Origin: Mortierella sp. BCC40632
Lineage: Eukaryota; Mortierellomycota; Mortierellomycetes; Mortierellales; Mortierellaceae
DNA: 64,000 nucleotides
Direction of reading: 5' to 3'
NCBI GenBank assembly: GCA_011634665.1
Contig: WAEK01000016.1
Location: forward strand, 310,001 to 374,000
Shown here: in pieces, positions 1-11,904 of the stretch
Layout of the letters: the number at the start of each line of letters is the position of its first letter
How positions within the stretch are numbered: position 1 is the stretch's first letter
Position numbers and translations under genes: made by a program
The notes under the pieces: generated by a model
Databases searched by the model: none
What the model was told of the DNA's origin: nothing
The model's input: the letters and a program-made list of their open reading frames with translations, nothing else

Positions 1-475
1 ATTCCAGGACCTCCAGGACTGCCTGTGGATTGTTGGCATAGTCTTCCTTTGTAATGGCGGATCCTGTCAACAGCTTTGTCCATGTATCTGGCATGCCCTG
101 TTCGAGAGAATGGGTGCAAAAAGGAGATGATGTTAGACTGACTGTGTGTATGTTCATGGGGAGAACACTAAAGTAGGACATAATAATAAAATAGGCGAAA
201 ACAAGCTGGTAAAAAAGTTACCGTAAAGTTGCCAGTGAGCTGGTCGAATCCGACATGGACCTTGTGGACAAAGTTGGTTGGGTTGGAGACGCCCATCAGG
301 GGAGATCTCGAGTAGATCTCATGCATCCACGAGTAGAGCTCCTCATCGTTCTTGCACGAGAGAAAGTAGCTCCGGTCTCGAGTGACGAGCTCAAAGCAGT
401 AAGCCTTGTGATCCGTGCGGGTAACGGCGACGATGTCCTTGAGGAATATCAGGACCAGCGGTAGCGGGGTCGACT

Positions 476-535
<60 letters not shown>

Positions 536-705
536 AAAAGAGAGTGAGCGAGTGAGCGAGTGAGTGATTGGGAGAGTAAGAGTGTGTTAGGTGGGCGTAA
601 GCAAGGAAGGGGTTAGAGGGCCAATCTCTATTTCTCTTTCTCTTTCTCTCTTTTCTGTCCCTGGTCTGACAAGGAGACACGAGAGAGAAAAGTAAGAAAA
701 GAGAT

Positions 706-783
<78 letters not shown>

Positions 784-2184
784 GACAGAGAAGATAGAGA
801 AGGGGCATGGACAAAGACAACAGAGAGTGGGAAACAGCAGCGTGGAGGCAGAGAGAGAGAGAGAGACATGAACACGAAGATCCTGCGTCTAATTAAACGG
901 ATGCGACGTTCTCGTTGAAAATAGCCGCGCCGCATCATTTTGCTCCCTGGTCCTCTTCCTCTTCCTCCCTCCTCTCCTCCTCCTCCTCTCCCTTTCCCCT
1001 ATCCTCCGCTACCACTACTACCACTTCTAGACGACGTGCGAGCAGCATCCCGGTCACTGGCTATAACCGAGGCAGCCCAGGCGAAGCCATTCCTTGCAAT
1101 ACGAGCATGCGCGACCGTCCGTGTGTTCCATGGCCCAATCCTAGTCTTGTCTGCCACTCACTGCTCCACATGACACTGCGTCCGAGCCCAGGTCTGTTTA
1201 CGATTGTCCATGTCCAATGTGTCCCGCAACAACGTCCTTGCTTATTCCTTGTCCCTGTTCGTGTCTGAGGATACTGTCCAATGCACAAGTCCGTGTCCAT
1301 TGATAATTATCTTGTTCTAGCTCCGTATTCAAGTATGCACCACTGTCTACTTGGCCAACCAGGATCCCAGGGTTTCAGGGTTCCAAAGGAGTCCCAGAGG
1401 CAGGTTATGTAGCCGTGTCCGGTGGGGAGCTGTGATACCAGCAGAAGCATTTCCGCGTACCCGACCCCAACTCACGCAGTCGCTCTCGCCGTGCACGCAT
1501 TGCTGCTCGCATGCTTACATACACATGCAAGGTGTCAATGTCTTTTTAGTGATAAAGAGGCACGAGTGGAGCATCTCAGGAACAGTTTGTTGGTGATAGC
1601 AAAAAGCTAAAACCAATGAAGGCGAGACGGCCGCCACTGCCCCTGCCCTCTGCTACTGTTGCTGCTGCTGCCGAGTTGACAGAGGTCCAGAAGGTCGAGC
1701 ACCATGGTTCCTTCGATACAGAAAGAGAGAGAGAGAGAACAAGGTTCTCAACGTCCGAATACAGGGGAGCTGCAGTGTAAGTCGGCACAGCCAGCAAGTG
1801 GCGTTGGCCAAAGGGGTCCGGAGCGAACTCCTTCAGGGCAAGACAAAAGGATGTGTGGGCCAGATACGTTGTATCCAAGGGAAAGTGTGGCAGCAGAGGC
1901 GGCTACTGCTAACGAGCCAAGAGCAGGGAGTGGGGGGAGAGAAAAGAAATGAGAGAAAGAGTGTAGGCCATTACCTCGTTTCTGTGGAAGCCGAGCGTGA
2001 ACTCGCGCAAGGTCATGTATCGTTTTGACCAGATAAAGGCCTTGAGACCTTCTTCCTTGACAGAGATGTAGCCATGCTTGAGGACGCCAGAGCCGTTAGA
2101 AGACGGCTGGTCGCGGACAGGCTGGATAGGCGTCAGGTTGTTGTACTTTGCCAGGGGGTTGGGGGAATCCTCTGCAGCGTACAT
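1..2184 (-). CDS. PAK-family protein kinase, Cla4-type (PH + CRIB domains), 5' part only
   Basis: Exons on the minus strand are 2184-1975, 473-222 and 97 to beyond base 1; all junctions are GT-AG and in phase. The product starts MYAAEDSPNP. A PH domain begins near residue 33 (VLKHGYISVKEEGL) and runs across intron 1. The CRIB/p21-binding motif SNPTNFVHKVHVGFD sits directly after it and continues into exon 3 (GMPDTWTKLL). PH followed by CRIB is the order of Cla4/Skm1-type p21-activated kinases. These are Cdc42/Rac effectors that act at the cortex in polarity, septin assembly and cytokinesis. The kinase domain lies outside the window, so catalytic residues cannot be checked. Intron 1 (474-1974) is about 1.5 kb, far longer than its neighbours, and ends in a (CT)n tract at the acceptor. 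Sequence on either side of that intron joins without loss against the Cla4 PH pattern, so the junction is trusted. Confidence 0.85.
479..532. repeat. (GA)n/(TC)n microsatellite at a splice acceptor
   Basis: About 27 uninterrupted AG dinucleotides. On the minus strand this is (CT)n running straight into CCCAG, the 3' splice site of intron 1 of the PAK kinase gene, so the microsatellite forms the polypyrimidine tract. Confidence 0.9.
707..775. repeat. (GA)n/(TC)n microsatellite inside intron 1 of the PAK gene
   Basis: About 33 AG dinucleotides in the same 1.5 kb intron. It is flanked by shorter GA-rich stretches at 848-867 and 1723-1739. Confidence 0.9.
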
Positions 2185-2549
2185 TTTTCAGGATGGGTTC
2201 GATGGAGAGGATGGGATGGAGATGGGGTGGGAGAGAGAGAGAATAAGAGAAAGAGAGATGGAAGGATGGACGGGAGCAACAGATGAGAGAGCGAGAAGCG
2301 AGCGGGGTGATGAGAGATGGGATAAGGATGAGAGAAAGAGAGAAAGAGAGAGAAGAGAGAAAGGAGAAGAGAGAAAGGGAGAAAGAAAGAAAGAGAGAAA
2401 GAATGAGTGGATGGAGATGATGGCGGAGAACAAAGGACGAGTGAAATAAAAAAGAGCAGAGCGGGCAGGACCGCCAGAGAGAGTGAGAAAGTGAGAGAGA
2501 GAGAGAGAGAGAGAGAGTGAGTGAGTGAGTGAGTGAGAGTGCTCTCTTT

Positions 2550-2596
<47 letters not shown>

Positions 2597-2725
2597 CTCT
2601 CTCTCTTTCCATACGATTGTCCCATCCATCCCAGGCGCAGGAGCGAGCTGTGCGCCCCAGCTCCCAGCTCCCAGCTCTCTTACTCACTATGCATATCCAC
2701 ACATCAACATCCACTTTTTTCTTCA

Positions 2726-2763
<38 letters not shown>

Positions 2764-4512
2764 CCCTTCTCCATCCATCTACCCATCCCCATCCACGCAT
2801 AACTCGCCCTGGCCACATCGAGCCCATCCCTCCCCTGTGCCCCAGGCACCAATCCCCGCCATCCTAGTCCAAACTCAATCTTCTGAGACAGATCAGGTCC
2901 ATCCCTGAAGATGACAACGCCCAACTGAGGTACCACCTTATTGATGCCTCCCCTTTATGCCTATTCCCCCACTCCCACCTCAATCCTTGGCAGCTAGTCG
3001 GCCTTGTGGTGGTCCTGTTCGTGGGACTACCCCACAGCCGTGGTTGGCGCGCAAGAGAAGAGCGAACCAGAGCCTTGGATCCGTCCTTTTCGTCCTGCTT
3101 CTTCGCTTGTCCATTGTGTGTGCATAATACAGACGTCCTTTTCGTTCCTTTCCATTTCATTTGCCTGGTCTGCCATGCTCTTCCCGCAAACTGCTCTCGA
3201 CTTGACCTCAACTAGGCTGCTATTGAGAACAAGGCATGTCCTCATCGAGCCACAGCTCCTGGGTTCCCGCGGATCGCTGTTCATGACTGGTACCTAGATG
3301 AGTGTGAGTGTGTTAACAGGTGATCGGTGGGATAAAGCAAGTCCGTGGCAGGAGATGAAGTGGCCATGACACTAAGGCCAGTGTACCTGGCCCTTCCATC
3401 TGGTCCTGTCCCAAGTGAGAAAGAGAGTAAACCTAGTGCTGAGATAGGAGACTTTCTCAGACTCTTGCACTTTCGACGGTCGACGGTCGTTTTTTTTTTT
3501 TTTTTTTTTTTTATGTGTCCAGCCCCTCCCGCCTCGCTCTCCTGGCCGCACCTCAAACACACCAGTCCTTTCGGGTCTCTTTGCCTTGTGTCCCTTGCTT
3601 AAATTGAAGCCGACCAAATAGAAAAACGTGGAAGGGCATGGGCGTGTGTAGCATAGCATCGTGCAACCAGGGAAAATAGGGAGGAGCACAGAGGCTCTAG
3701 CTCTGCTATTTTTTTTTTTTTTTTTAGAAGGCTAGATGGATTTTTTTTTTATTTCGGTGCCCCAAAGAGGACACAAAAGGGTCCTTCTCTTTCTTTTCCC
3801 CAACCGGGGCTTTTTTATCGGGTCTGTGCCTGGAAAGCAGGCGCAGCACCGACTGACCAAGCTCTCATTGCACTAGCAAAGAACTCCCTCCTAGTCCTAG
3901 ACTCTTCCCTTCTAGATTACTGCTATCTACGCCTCGGTGTGTTCTAATGGATATCCATTGAGGGTGTTCTGGGGGGACAATGAGTGAGCGAGAGGGCGAG
4001 AGGGCGAGCAAGTGGGTGAAATGAAATGGGACCTTGTGGGAACTCCTTTCTGAACCCTCTCTGAGAAGAGAGAGAGAGCGAGAGTAGGACAGGGAGGGAG
4101 GACAGACAAAAGTCACATGACCTATGTCAGCGAGAGACGCGTCTGTCCCCAAAAACAACACCAAAAAGTCATCTCTCATCGAGCGAGCGACATTCTCATT
4201 CGCAAATCCTGGATCCCCAGATCGTCTATCCTGGCATCGATCATCCCGTCCATCTGCCCCATCCGCCTCTCCCCAATCTCTGCATCGGCATAAGCTCCTC
4301 TATTCCCGCAATATGACACGCCTGGTAGGACCTGCGAATCTCCTTCATATCATCTCACCATACTGCAGATCACATTTTCTAGTTACAGATCGTTTCTGAT
4401 TCCAAAAAACCAGAGATCCCATATGGATCCCCAATGTGGATCCCGATAATCATGATTGCTCCGTCATGGCCCCCCAGGGCCATGAAAAGGTGCCAAAGAG
4501 CTGCATCCTCGT
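2185..4512. other. Intergenic region between the PAK and WD40 genes
   Basis: No convincing gene. It holds a GA tract (about 2493-2520), a TC tract (about 2552-2607) and poly-T runs at 2730-2760, 3489-3512 and 3709-3725. The long open frames over 2133-2936 are artefacts of the GA/TC repeats. The PAK gene's promoter and 5' UTR must lie in the left part. The right part is the leader of the WD40 gene. Confidence 0.6.
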
Positions 4513-5512
4513 ATGGCCTCAACCTGCATCCACGTCCGATTCGCTTTCATACAAAAAAAAAAGGACCTAGATGGACCCTGCCTTGCCCGTCACTCCATAG
4601 TCGCACTAGTCTCAAACGACTCTAAACGACGCGTCTCTCTTTCTCGCACTCTCCCTTTGACCCCTGGTAGCTGACTCTTATTATTTTTTTTTCTTTTTTC
4701 TTTTTTTCTTCTCTTTCTCTTTCTCTTTCTTTCATGACATCATCTCGCTGGCTACTATTGATTTGCTCAGTCTGCAGAATCTTCTACACTCGCTTCCCAG
4801 TCCACGCAGAAGCGGATACTCACACGTAGCAGAGGAGGAAATGGCGCAGCCCAGGCTCAGGCTCAGGCTGGAGATGACAAGGACTCGGATACTGCAGCTT
4901 CGACTACCTCCACTTCTTTCTCAAGCGAAAGGGCTGTGGCCGTTGAAATTCATGTTGATGCGGCAAGTGTAGAAGAGACGATCGACATTGTGAACGTGGA
5001 TAATCCCAACGAGCCTGCTGTCCTGGAACAAGCTGCATCTGAAAGTGGAAATTCTGAGGATGACCAGGCTGATCCTGAGCAAGCTGACCTCGAGGAAGCT
5101 GATCCCGAGCAGGTGGACCCAGAGCAAGTGGACCCAGAGCAGGTGGACTCTGAACAGACCGAACTGCAAAACGAACAAGCTGAGAACAAGGCAGGACCGT
5201 CTGCTCCAGAGGCTTCCAATGCTGCCGAGGATACAGACATGGATACGGATGACCTTCTTGAGAAGGAGGTCAAGACAAAGAAGAAACCTGGACCCAAGCC
5301 CAAGGCAAAGTTAATTCTTCCAGATGGTCTCGACCTGGATGACCCTCGGGTTCAAGCTCCTCGCAAAACAAGCAAAAAGTACAAGAAAAAGAGTGCATTC
5401 AGTGATGACGAAGAGCAGCCCGCCGTTGAGCACACTAGAAATTCGTTTGAGAATGCCTTTAACAAGTTTAAACGTGGAGCAAAGGCTAGGACGCCATTCG
5501 TAAAGGTAAAAT

Positions 5513-5548
<36 letters not shown>

Positions 5549-5993
5549 AAATTGATTGCGAACGAGTTGACTGACTAAACAGGTCTGCTGCCTTGCTTCT
5601 CTTTTCTTCTTCTTCTTCTTTCTTTCTTTGTCCACCTGACTAGCCTGAGAATCCCTTGGACTTTGACCCAAAGTACACATACAGCCTTTCGCGACAGTAC
5701 CCCGACACGTACTGGAGACACCATGCAGAGAGTCGTTCAGGAATGATCAACAGAATCAACGAGGATCATCCTCTTCAGCTTGTGGAAAGTAATATTCATG
5801 ATCGCGCGCCCATCACTGGCATGATTCTTTCCCCCGATGGCACCATGTTGGTCACTTTCTGCAACCTGGGCTCTGCACGAATTTGGAGTCTCGAAGACTA
5901 TTCATTGCTCAAGACCCTTCGCGACACAAAGGTAAGGGCTCCAACTAGACACCCATCGGTTTTTTCTTTATCTACTTTGCGCCAACACTTGCT

Positions 5994-6028
<35 letters not shown>

Positions 6029-8132
6029 GAGAAACTGTCGGTCTCTATTTCAATGTCTGGCGTAACATAAAGAGAGAGAGAGAGAGAGAGAGAGAGCGAC
6101 AAGCTTAACCTTCTTATGTCTCTTCTGTTCATTTACCATGTCTCTGTCAAATTTAGGAAACTCAAATTGACGAGTTTTACGTGGGAACATTTGTGCCAGA
6201 CCAAACTATGTTGTTGGTGGGGGGCAAGCTCAAGGACCGAAAGAGCTGGTCCGAAGCAGATGAGGACAATGCCATCTTGCCTTGCCCTCTCAAGCTCTTT
6301 GATATCTTGACAGGAGAGGTAGTTGCTCAATTGAAGGGTCACACTGAAGAATTGCTCTGTGTGAAACGAGTTCAGTTCCGGGGAGAAAACTATTTCCTGA
6401 GTGGAAGTCAGGATGGATATCTCAATAAGTGGCATATGGATTCGGATTGGAAGTAGGTCTCCTCTCGCACTATTTCTTTTTTCTTTTCATTTATTGCTAA
6501 TGACCTTTTTTTTAACTGGGTCACAACTGCTTGCTTCACCTTCATACTTGTAGGACACTAAAATCGATGGTACAGATGGCGGATGGAGTGACCTGCATGG
6601 CATTCTCGGTGTCATTTGTGCCCAACACAGGCAACAAGTATTTTTTGGCCGCTGCAGATGAGAATATTCGTCTCTATGACTTTGAGGGTGCTTCGGTAAG
6701 TCATCCTCTTGCAATCTTTGCGTCTTGGGGTCTTCTTAAAGCGACGAGTCTGACTCTTTCTCTTTCTTTTTTGCTAGCTGTTGCAAACGTTTGAAAATAT
6801 GTACTCGTCTTATTGCGACTGTGGCAAGTTTATTACTGCACTCGATTTTCCAATGGCCCCACCCATTCCTGAAGAATACTTGAATGGCGATATTAGTCTC
6901 ACAAGCGCGAACGGTACAGGTGCTTCTGAAGGATCTGGAAGTGATCCTTCCTCGGTCACGGCTTCATCTTCGTCCAAGAAAGGAAAAATGAAGGCTGTGG
7001 AAGAACCCGAGCCTGTTCCTCAGGGACCGAAACCCCAGCAGTTTGCATACTTTATCTCCAGAGGTGTCGAGCTGTTGGATTCTGAAGAACGCATGATTGG
7101 TAGGTGTTCAAAGGGAATTTGTACTCGTGCTTTTTATGCAGATTCACTGAGGATTTTTGTATATATATAACTAACGTGGATTGTCGCTTTCTTTTACTCT
7201 GGATCGAACTGATAGCCAAAGACTACAACTCCTGCACTCTCCACAAACTCATTTATCCCGATACAAAGGGCGGAAAGTGGTATCTCTCTGAGGTGAAGAG
7301 ATACCAAGATGATGAGTACGAAACTAATCATGTATCCTACGGTATTCAGGTTGCGCAACATAATTGAACCATACCTAATGGATCTCTCTCTCTCTCTCTC
7401 TTTCTCCTACTTTCACAACTGCCTGTGGGGTATAGGTACTTTTCGAATGCATGGCTGATGAAGGTTGCTTCAAACGGACGGTATATCTTGGCTCCCACGT
7501 GCACAGGCGAAGTTTTTATTTACAATCTAAAGTCGGGACAGGTGACAGGTGTCCTGAAAGATCATGATGGTAATCACTATGGAATCGCTGACACTCGAAC
7601 AATCCGCGTATTGAGATAATATGGAGTTGACGTTCCTTTCTAAAATAATCGGCTCTTTTAATATATTTTTTTTTCCTAGACGTCGAGATTCGTGATGTCC
7701 TCTTCCATCCAACGAGGCCACTTCTCTTTACAAGCGCTGACGGTAAGCGATCCACTTCTATAAACAGCAGAGCCACAAGTTCTGCAAGTAACACGTAACA
7801 GTAATAGTAATCAACATATCTATTTCTTGATGTTAATAGATGGTTTGGTAAGAGTATACACATATCAGAATCAAGAGGATCTTGATCAGGCAATGGAAGA
7901 TTCACGTGAAACAGAACGGAAAGCATCCGAAGCGGCAGCTTTGATTTCAGTAGCGACCGAGTTGTCCGCAGTCTCTGTCAGGGACAAAGACGATAGAGAC
8001 AATAAGAAAGTGAAGAAGGAACAAACGGATGCGGACCTGGATATAGAAAATGACGAAGATGTGGACGTTGAGATGGATGAAGAAAGTGATGAAGGAGAGT
8101 TGGAAGATGCGGACGACGACCTGACAGAGTGA
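4513..8132 (+). CDS. WD40-repeat nuclear protein with acidic tails and an AT-hook-like motif
   Basis: Exons: 4513-4666 (tentative), 4778-5505, 5644-5931, 6157-6452, 6554-6695, 6778-7099, 7216-7315, 7436-7569, 7680-7742 and 7840-8132, giving about 839 residues with all phases consistent. The frame of exon 2 is open back to a stop at 4759 and has no ATG, so an upstream exon is required. The ATG at 4513 with donor GTAGCT at 4667 fits in phase but is weakly supported. The N-terminal third is acidic, with DPEQVDPEQV-type repeats and a basic KKKPGPKPKAK patch that resembles an AT-hook. WD40 blades follow, for example SPDGTMLVTF with SARIWS, and LFTSADDGLVRVY. The tail is rich in Asp/Glu. A nuclear, chromatin-linked scaffold role is inferred from composition only; I cannot name an orthologue. 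Introns at 5506 and 5932 hold long poly-T runs. Confidence 0.75.
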
Positions 8133-8150
8133 TAGTTACGAGATAGTGAG

Positions 8151-8191
<41 letters not shown>

Positions 8192-8591
8192 GAGACGAAG
8201 AACAAACCTTTCTCTTTTTGTCTTTTGCTGCAAGTCGCAGTGTCAACTCCTCCTCCCTTCGATTTCATACCAACATACCACACGAACAAAGGCTGAAATC
8301 CATAAGCAAATGCCCTAAAAAGGGCAAGGACGCAACAACAAAAAAAAAAAAAAAAAAAGCCTACCCCACATGGGGCTGAGGATGCGATTATGATTTCGAG
8401 TTTTTCTCGAAGTTCCATGAATGAAAAAACTACATTTGAAAGGATGGATCGAACCCATTTTCCGAGGAGCATCGGCCCGTTCATCAAAGGGAGGACGGAG
8501 GGTCGATTAATTAGGAGAATCTTAATGGGATTTCCTTCTTTGGGTATTGGTACCTTTTTATGTGGTTTCAGGTTATGTGCGTAATTAATGA
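8133..8591. other. Spacer with (GA)n and poly-A
   Basis: It contains the 3' flank of the WD40 gene, a GA tract at about 8151-8185 and an A run at 8341-8358. No gene was seen. Confidence 0.6.
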
Positions 8592-9225
8592 ATGAGTGCC
8601 AGCAGCAAGAAGAATATCGCAAAGGCAAAACCACTGGCTCCGTCGGGATCCACCGGTGGCGATGATGACGAAGTCAACACTAAAAACTGGAGGTCGTGCT
8701 CAGTGTCACTGGGACATATTCTCCGCGATGATTTCAACGTCGAAGGCGACGATAACTCGGAAAACCTGGCACAACGCACTTTAGAACTGCTTGACGCTCA
8801 ACACTGATCAATGGCAGATATGGTCGAGATGCTGTACTCGATAATGCACAAGGAAATCTTGATCGTAAGTTACACCGTGTACCAATGTTAACATTTGACA
8901 TGGCTACGATGCAAGATGGTGTCTAACTTTACATTGCTTATTCTTACAGGTGACCCGGAGAGACTTGTATGGCACCAAAGGGCCTCTCGACCTATCTGAA
9001 TTGCTCCCAGAAGGATTCTTCGTTCCGGAGAAAGATAGATACCTTGACGTGTCTCCTCTTCCCAAGGACCTCCAAAAGGCGATCGAGGACGGTAAAAGGG
9101 ATTATCATCAAGATATTGCACACTTATTTTCACAAAATCACTTGTCAAAAATTGTCACTCAGTTCTCTGGTCGCACGGCTACCAAAGCTGTCATCCTTTT
9201 AAAGCTTGACAGCAGCGGAGAATAG
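8592..9225 (+). pseudogene. Lineage-specific coding sequence with an in-frame stop (probable pseudogene)
   Basis: Frame 8592-8804 starts MSASSKKNIAKAK and ends at a TGA (8805-8807). The same frame then continues at once (SMADMVEMLYSIMHKE) to a good donor at 8865 (ATC|GTAAGT). The acceptor at 8949 (TTCTTACAG) leads in phase to a second exon, 8950-9225, encoding VTRRDLYGTKGPLDLSELLP and ending in TAG. The intact splice signals and shared frame suggest one gene interrupted by a single nonsense codon. An ATG at 8812 could instead start a shorter product. I do not recognise the family; composition is ordinary and soluble, with no signal peptide or membrane segment. Confidence 0.5.
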
Positions 9226-9381
9226 CGCTATCATTTCACTCAAGAAGAACAACCTTTCTTTTTTACTGTCCAGTGAATCTGAAGAACGCCCATTATTCTT
9301 GATGTTGTAGATCAACATTTGTACATCTAGTAAAAAGCAATAGGAACCTAAAATTAACAGCCAAGGAGACGTTTATAGGCG

Positions 9382-9402
9382 GTCTGCAGCGTGGCTGCAG
9401 AC
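9382..9402 (+). repeat. Perfect 9-bp inverted repeat (hairpin)
   Basis: GTCTGCAGC, a 3-base loop GTG, then GCTGCAGAC. It lies about 40 bp upstream of a TATA box, in a region of decayed coding sequence. Confidence 0.7.
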
Positions 9403-9439
9403 AGCATTTTTACTCCGAAGGCGGATTGCTCAGAGCCGG

Positions 9440-9447
9440 TATAAATA
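9440..9447 (+). promoter_or_regulatory. TATA box (TATAAATA)
   Basis: A clean TATAAATA about 110-190 bp upstream of the coding remnants that begin at 9555-9626. It suggests that these remnants once formed, or still form, a transcribed unit. Confidence 0.4.
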
Positions 9448-9625
9448 CAGGCCCTGTGCCCAGAAAAAATTAATGACTGATCGCCCTTTTTTCTCACTTA
9501 ACAAAAGATAGTACGACGAGGCTTCGAGAAGCTCATCTCAGCCAGAGTGCTAATATGATATCCAACATGTGTGAAGGGGTCGAATTCAACAAAAGCCTCG
9601 AACACCTTTTGAGGTTCTTATTCAG

Positions 9626-9919
9626 GTATCATCTTGCACCGAATCGAGCAACCAGCAACAAGGCGAATATGCAGAGAAGAAAGAAAAGAAGGCAAAGAAG
9701 GAGATGCAGCGGAGGCTGTCGGACCCGACTGCCTCCCATTGGTGGCATGCCATGAAGAAGGAGTGCGACTATATGTGCGGCAGTCTTCTGAAGAGTCAGG
9801 ATTCAGCCATCAGATGCTTTATTCTTAACACCCAACAACTGAACGACTTAAAGTCTGCACCTGGGGAGGACGACACCTCGATAATCAAGCCTTTGCATCC
9901 GATGTCCGAATATTTTTAA
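9626..9919 (+). pseudogene. Uncharacterised coding remnant
   Basis: An acceptor-like CTTATTCAG ends at 9625. From there an open frame reads through a Lys/Glu-rich stretch (EKKEKKAKKEMQRR) into SDPTASHWWHAMKKECDY and on to NTQQLNDLKSAPGEDD, ending at a TAA at 9917-9919. Upstream, the ATG at 9555 is in another frame. No clean intron joins them, although a donor at about 9571 is possible. Further scraps occur at 10078-10293. The amino-acid texture looks protein-like, but I recognise no family. It is probably a decayed lineage-specific gene. Confidence 0.35.
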
Positions 9920-10764
9920 AACAGCTGTAGCAGTCAATGGGCTACCGACCTCAGATTTGGTCCGCTCAAGCCTACTAAATATTCTCCAGTCTTCAACTAC
10001 GACACGCACTCAACGCCTCACAATCTATTCTCCTAGATCCAAGCTGCCTTTCTATTGGAAGGTCAGCTGAGCTTTGAGTGCCTTTTTGCCTGTGTGTAAC
10101 CAAACAATACCAGAAACGCGAAAGCGAGCTTTTGTCACTTTTAACACAGATACAGCAGGGCTGCCCCGCATATGGGACCAAAGGCACCTTGAGACGCGCT
10201 TTGCTATCGCTTGGAAACCTCCATGAGACTTCTGAGATCATATTCAAAAGTCCAGATCTGAGAGGAAGAAAAAAAAAGCAACTGAAAAAGTAAAGGCAAT
10301 GGTATCCTCAAGATACCACTTAGTTCCACGAACAAGAGTGATTTTCCTTTCGCAATACCGATCCCAACTCCGTTACCACTAAAAGAACTGAATGCTTTAC
10401 CACGCCTCAGCTATCGGCAACAACGCCAAACGACTAGCGCTTTTGCAAGTCCTCTTGCAATTTGTGTCCGAAGCATTAATTAGGTTCTACAAAGTCTTAG
10501 ATCACCGATGAAGAACAGGCTATTGCTTTGCTATCCCTGTCTCAAGATGTGAGGTCCAATACCCGGGACGACACTTCATGCCGATTGGTGGCTGTGCTCT
10601 GATATTATTTGAGGTCCTTGATCCGGTTTATCGTAGTTAAGCATTCAAAGAAGTTATTTTTTTGATCCTTCAATGTCGGCCCTCTTAACCCTTTGCTTCA
10701 TTAGAATTTGATATTGGCCCTCTCTCTCTTTCAAAGTGAAAGCTCTCTTTCTAATGAATCTTTC

Positions 10765-10806
<42 letters not shown>

Positions 10807-10896
10807 CTCCCTTTCCCTTCCCCATTCGCTTCGCTAGTAAAGGTTGATTGTGATCAGATAATTCATTAACCCAAAAAGAGGGTCTGTTTATTCATA
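9920..10896. other. Spacer with degenerate coding scraps and a (TC)n tract
   Basis: It contains short open scraps (10078-10293), a TC microsatellite at about 10766-10804 and the 3' flank of ALG13. No intact gene was seen. Confidence 0.5.
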
Positions 10897-11629
10897 TTAG
10901 AGCCCCATCCGAGCATCAAGAAAGTTGGCAAACCGGCTTGGATCTGGATCTGGGAAGGGCTCAAGGGAGTCGTATGCCTTTGCTTTCAGGGTGGATTCCA
11001 GTCCACTAAACGAGCAGATCGTTGCATTTAAGAAGTGAAATGACCAGATTTGCCGTTAACTCGAGTGTAAAAAGAGACTGATCTCAGACCGTTCATGACA
11101 GTGACCAAAAGACATACCTGACAGAGGAGCAGACTAGATAACCCTTGCTATGGAGGGCATTACCGAGCTCCTGTTGGTGGTTGTCCATGAGTTCTTCATT
11201 TACCACTACTACAAGTCGCTTCTTGAGACGCAGTGCTTCCAAGATTGTTCCTGAGCCTATGGTAAATTAAAGATTCTAATTGAATATCTTTTCCTAGTAT
11301 CTCTGTCCTGACTCTGAGAAAGAATCGTCTATACCGTTACCTCCATGACTGATAACAAGGTCTGCATGGGCAATATCCTCTGTCAAAGATGGCTTGTAGT
11401 CAAACGCAGATGTGATAATGGGGTGATCAGCCGACGCCTGGCCATGAACAAAGTCGGTCACAATGGGACTTTTGCCATGCTGGATGCAGAGATGCGAGAA
11501 ACCAAGCGAGTGGAGTAGAGCAGCAAAGGCAGGCGAGGATGTTGTGGCAACGAGACTGTCGAAGCGGGTGGATCCGACAGTGACAAAGACTGTTCGTTCC
11601 TGGGACGGTGTGGATGGAGCGCTCTCCAT
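10897..11629 (-). CDS. ALG13: UDP-GlcNAc transferase subunit ALG13
   Basis: Exons on the minus strand are 11629-11341, 11256-11118 and 11005-10897, giving 178 residues, the usual size of the fungal single-domain protein. ALG13 is the catalytic subunit that pairs with the membrane protein ALG14 at the cytosolic face of the ER. It adds the second GlcNAc to dolichol-PP-GlcNAc in N-glycan assembly. The sequence shows the GT-B-type start TVFVTVGSTRFDSLV, the nucleotide-sugar motif ISHGGNGS-like (ISHGG split by intron 1, then SGTILEALRLKK), and the tail VVVNEELMDNHQQELG that is typical of the family. There is no transmembrane segment, as expected. It is divergent from RMI1, with 275 bp between the two start codons. 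An upstream in-frame extension to 11785 is low-complexity leader, so I chose MESAPSTP as the start. Confidence 0.95.
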
Positions 11630-11904
11630 TGTAAGAAAGGCGCGTCGTGGTAGAATGAGAAAAAGGGAGAGCGGAGGTTCCAACAGAGAGGTTTGTCCAT
11701 TGTGCGCCACCATTTTTTTTTCTTCTTCTCTCTTTTCTCTTTCCTCTTTTCCTTTTGCAACACAGTGTGCAACTAGCGCAGGCAATAGACAAAGACGCGG
11801 CGAATCCCTGTGGCCCCGACATCTCTCTTATTCTCGTCTTCTTCCTTCTCCTCCTCCCTATTGCTCCACAGCCTGCCTGCCCTGTGGTGAATCGATCCTG
11901 CCTA
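11630..11904. promoter_or_regulatory. Shared divergent promoter of ALG13 and RMI1
   Basis: Only 275 bp separate the two start codons. The spacer is pyrimidine-rich on each gene's sense side (TTCTTCTTCTCTC near 11712-11760 on the plus strand). No TATA box is visible. Confidence 0.5.

Noticed and set aside
2133..2936. Long open frames on both strands over the GA/TC region
   Set aside because: They translate (GA)n/(TC)n and poly-T repeats (Ser-Leu, Arg-Glu, Lys runs); no splice or codon structure supports a gene.
4513..8132. Identification of the WD40 protein as Swd1/RbBP5
   Set aside because: Blade sequences and the acidic N-terminus do not match the COMPASS subunit; left unnamed.
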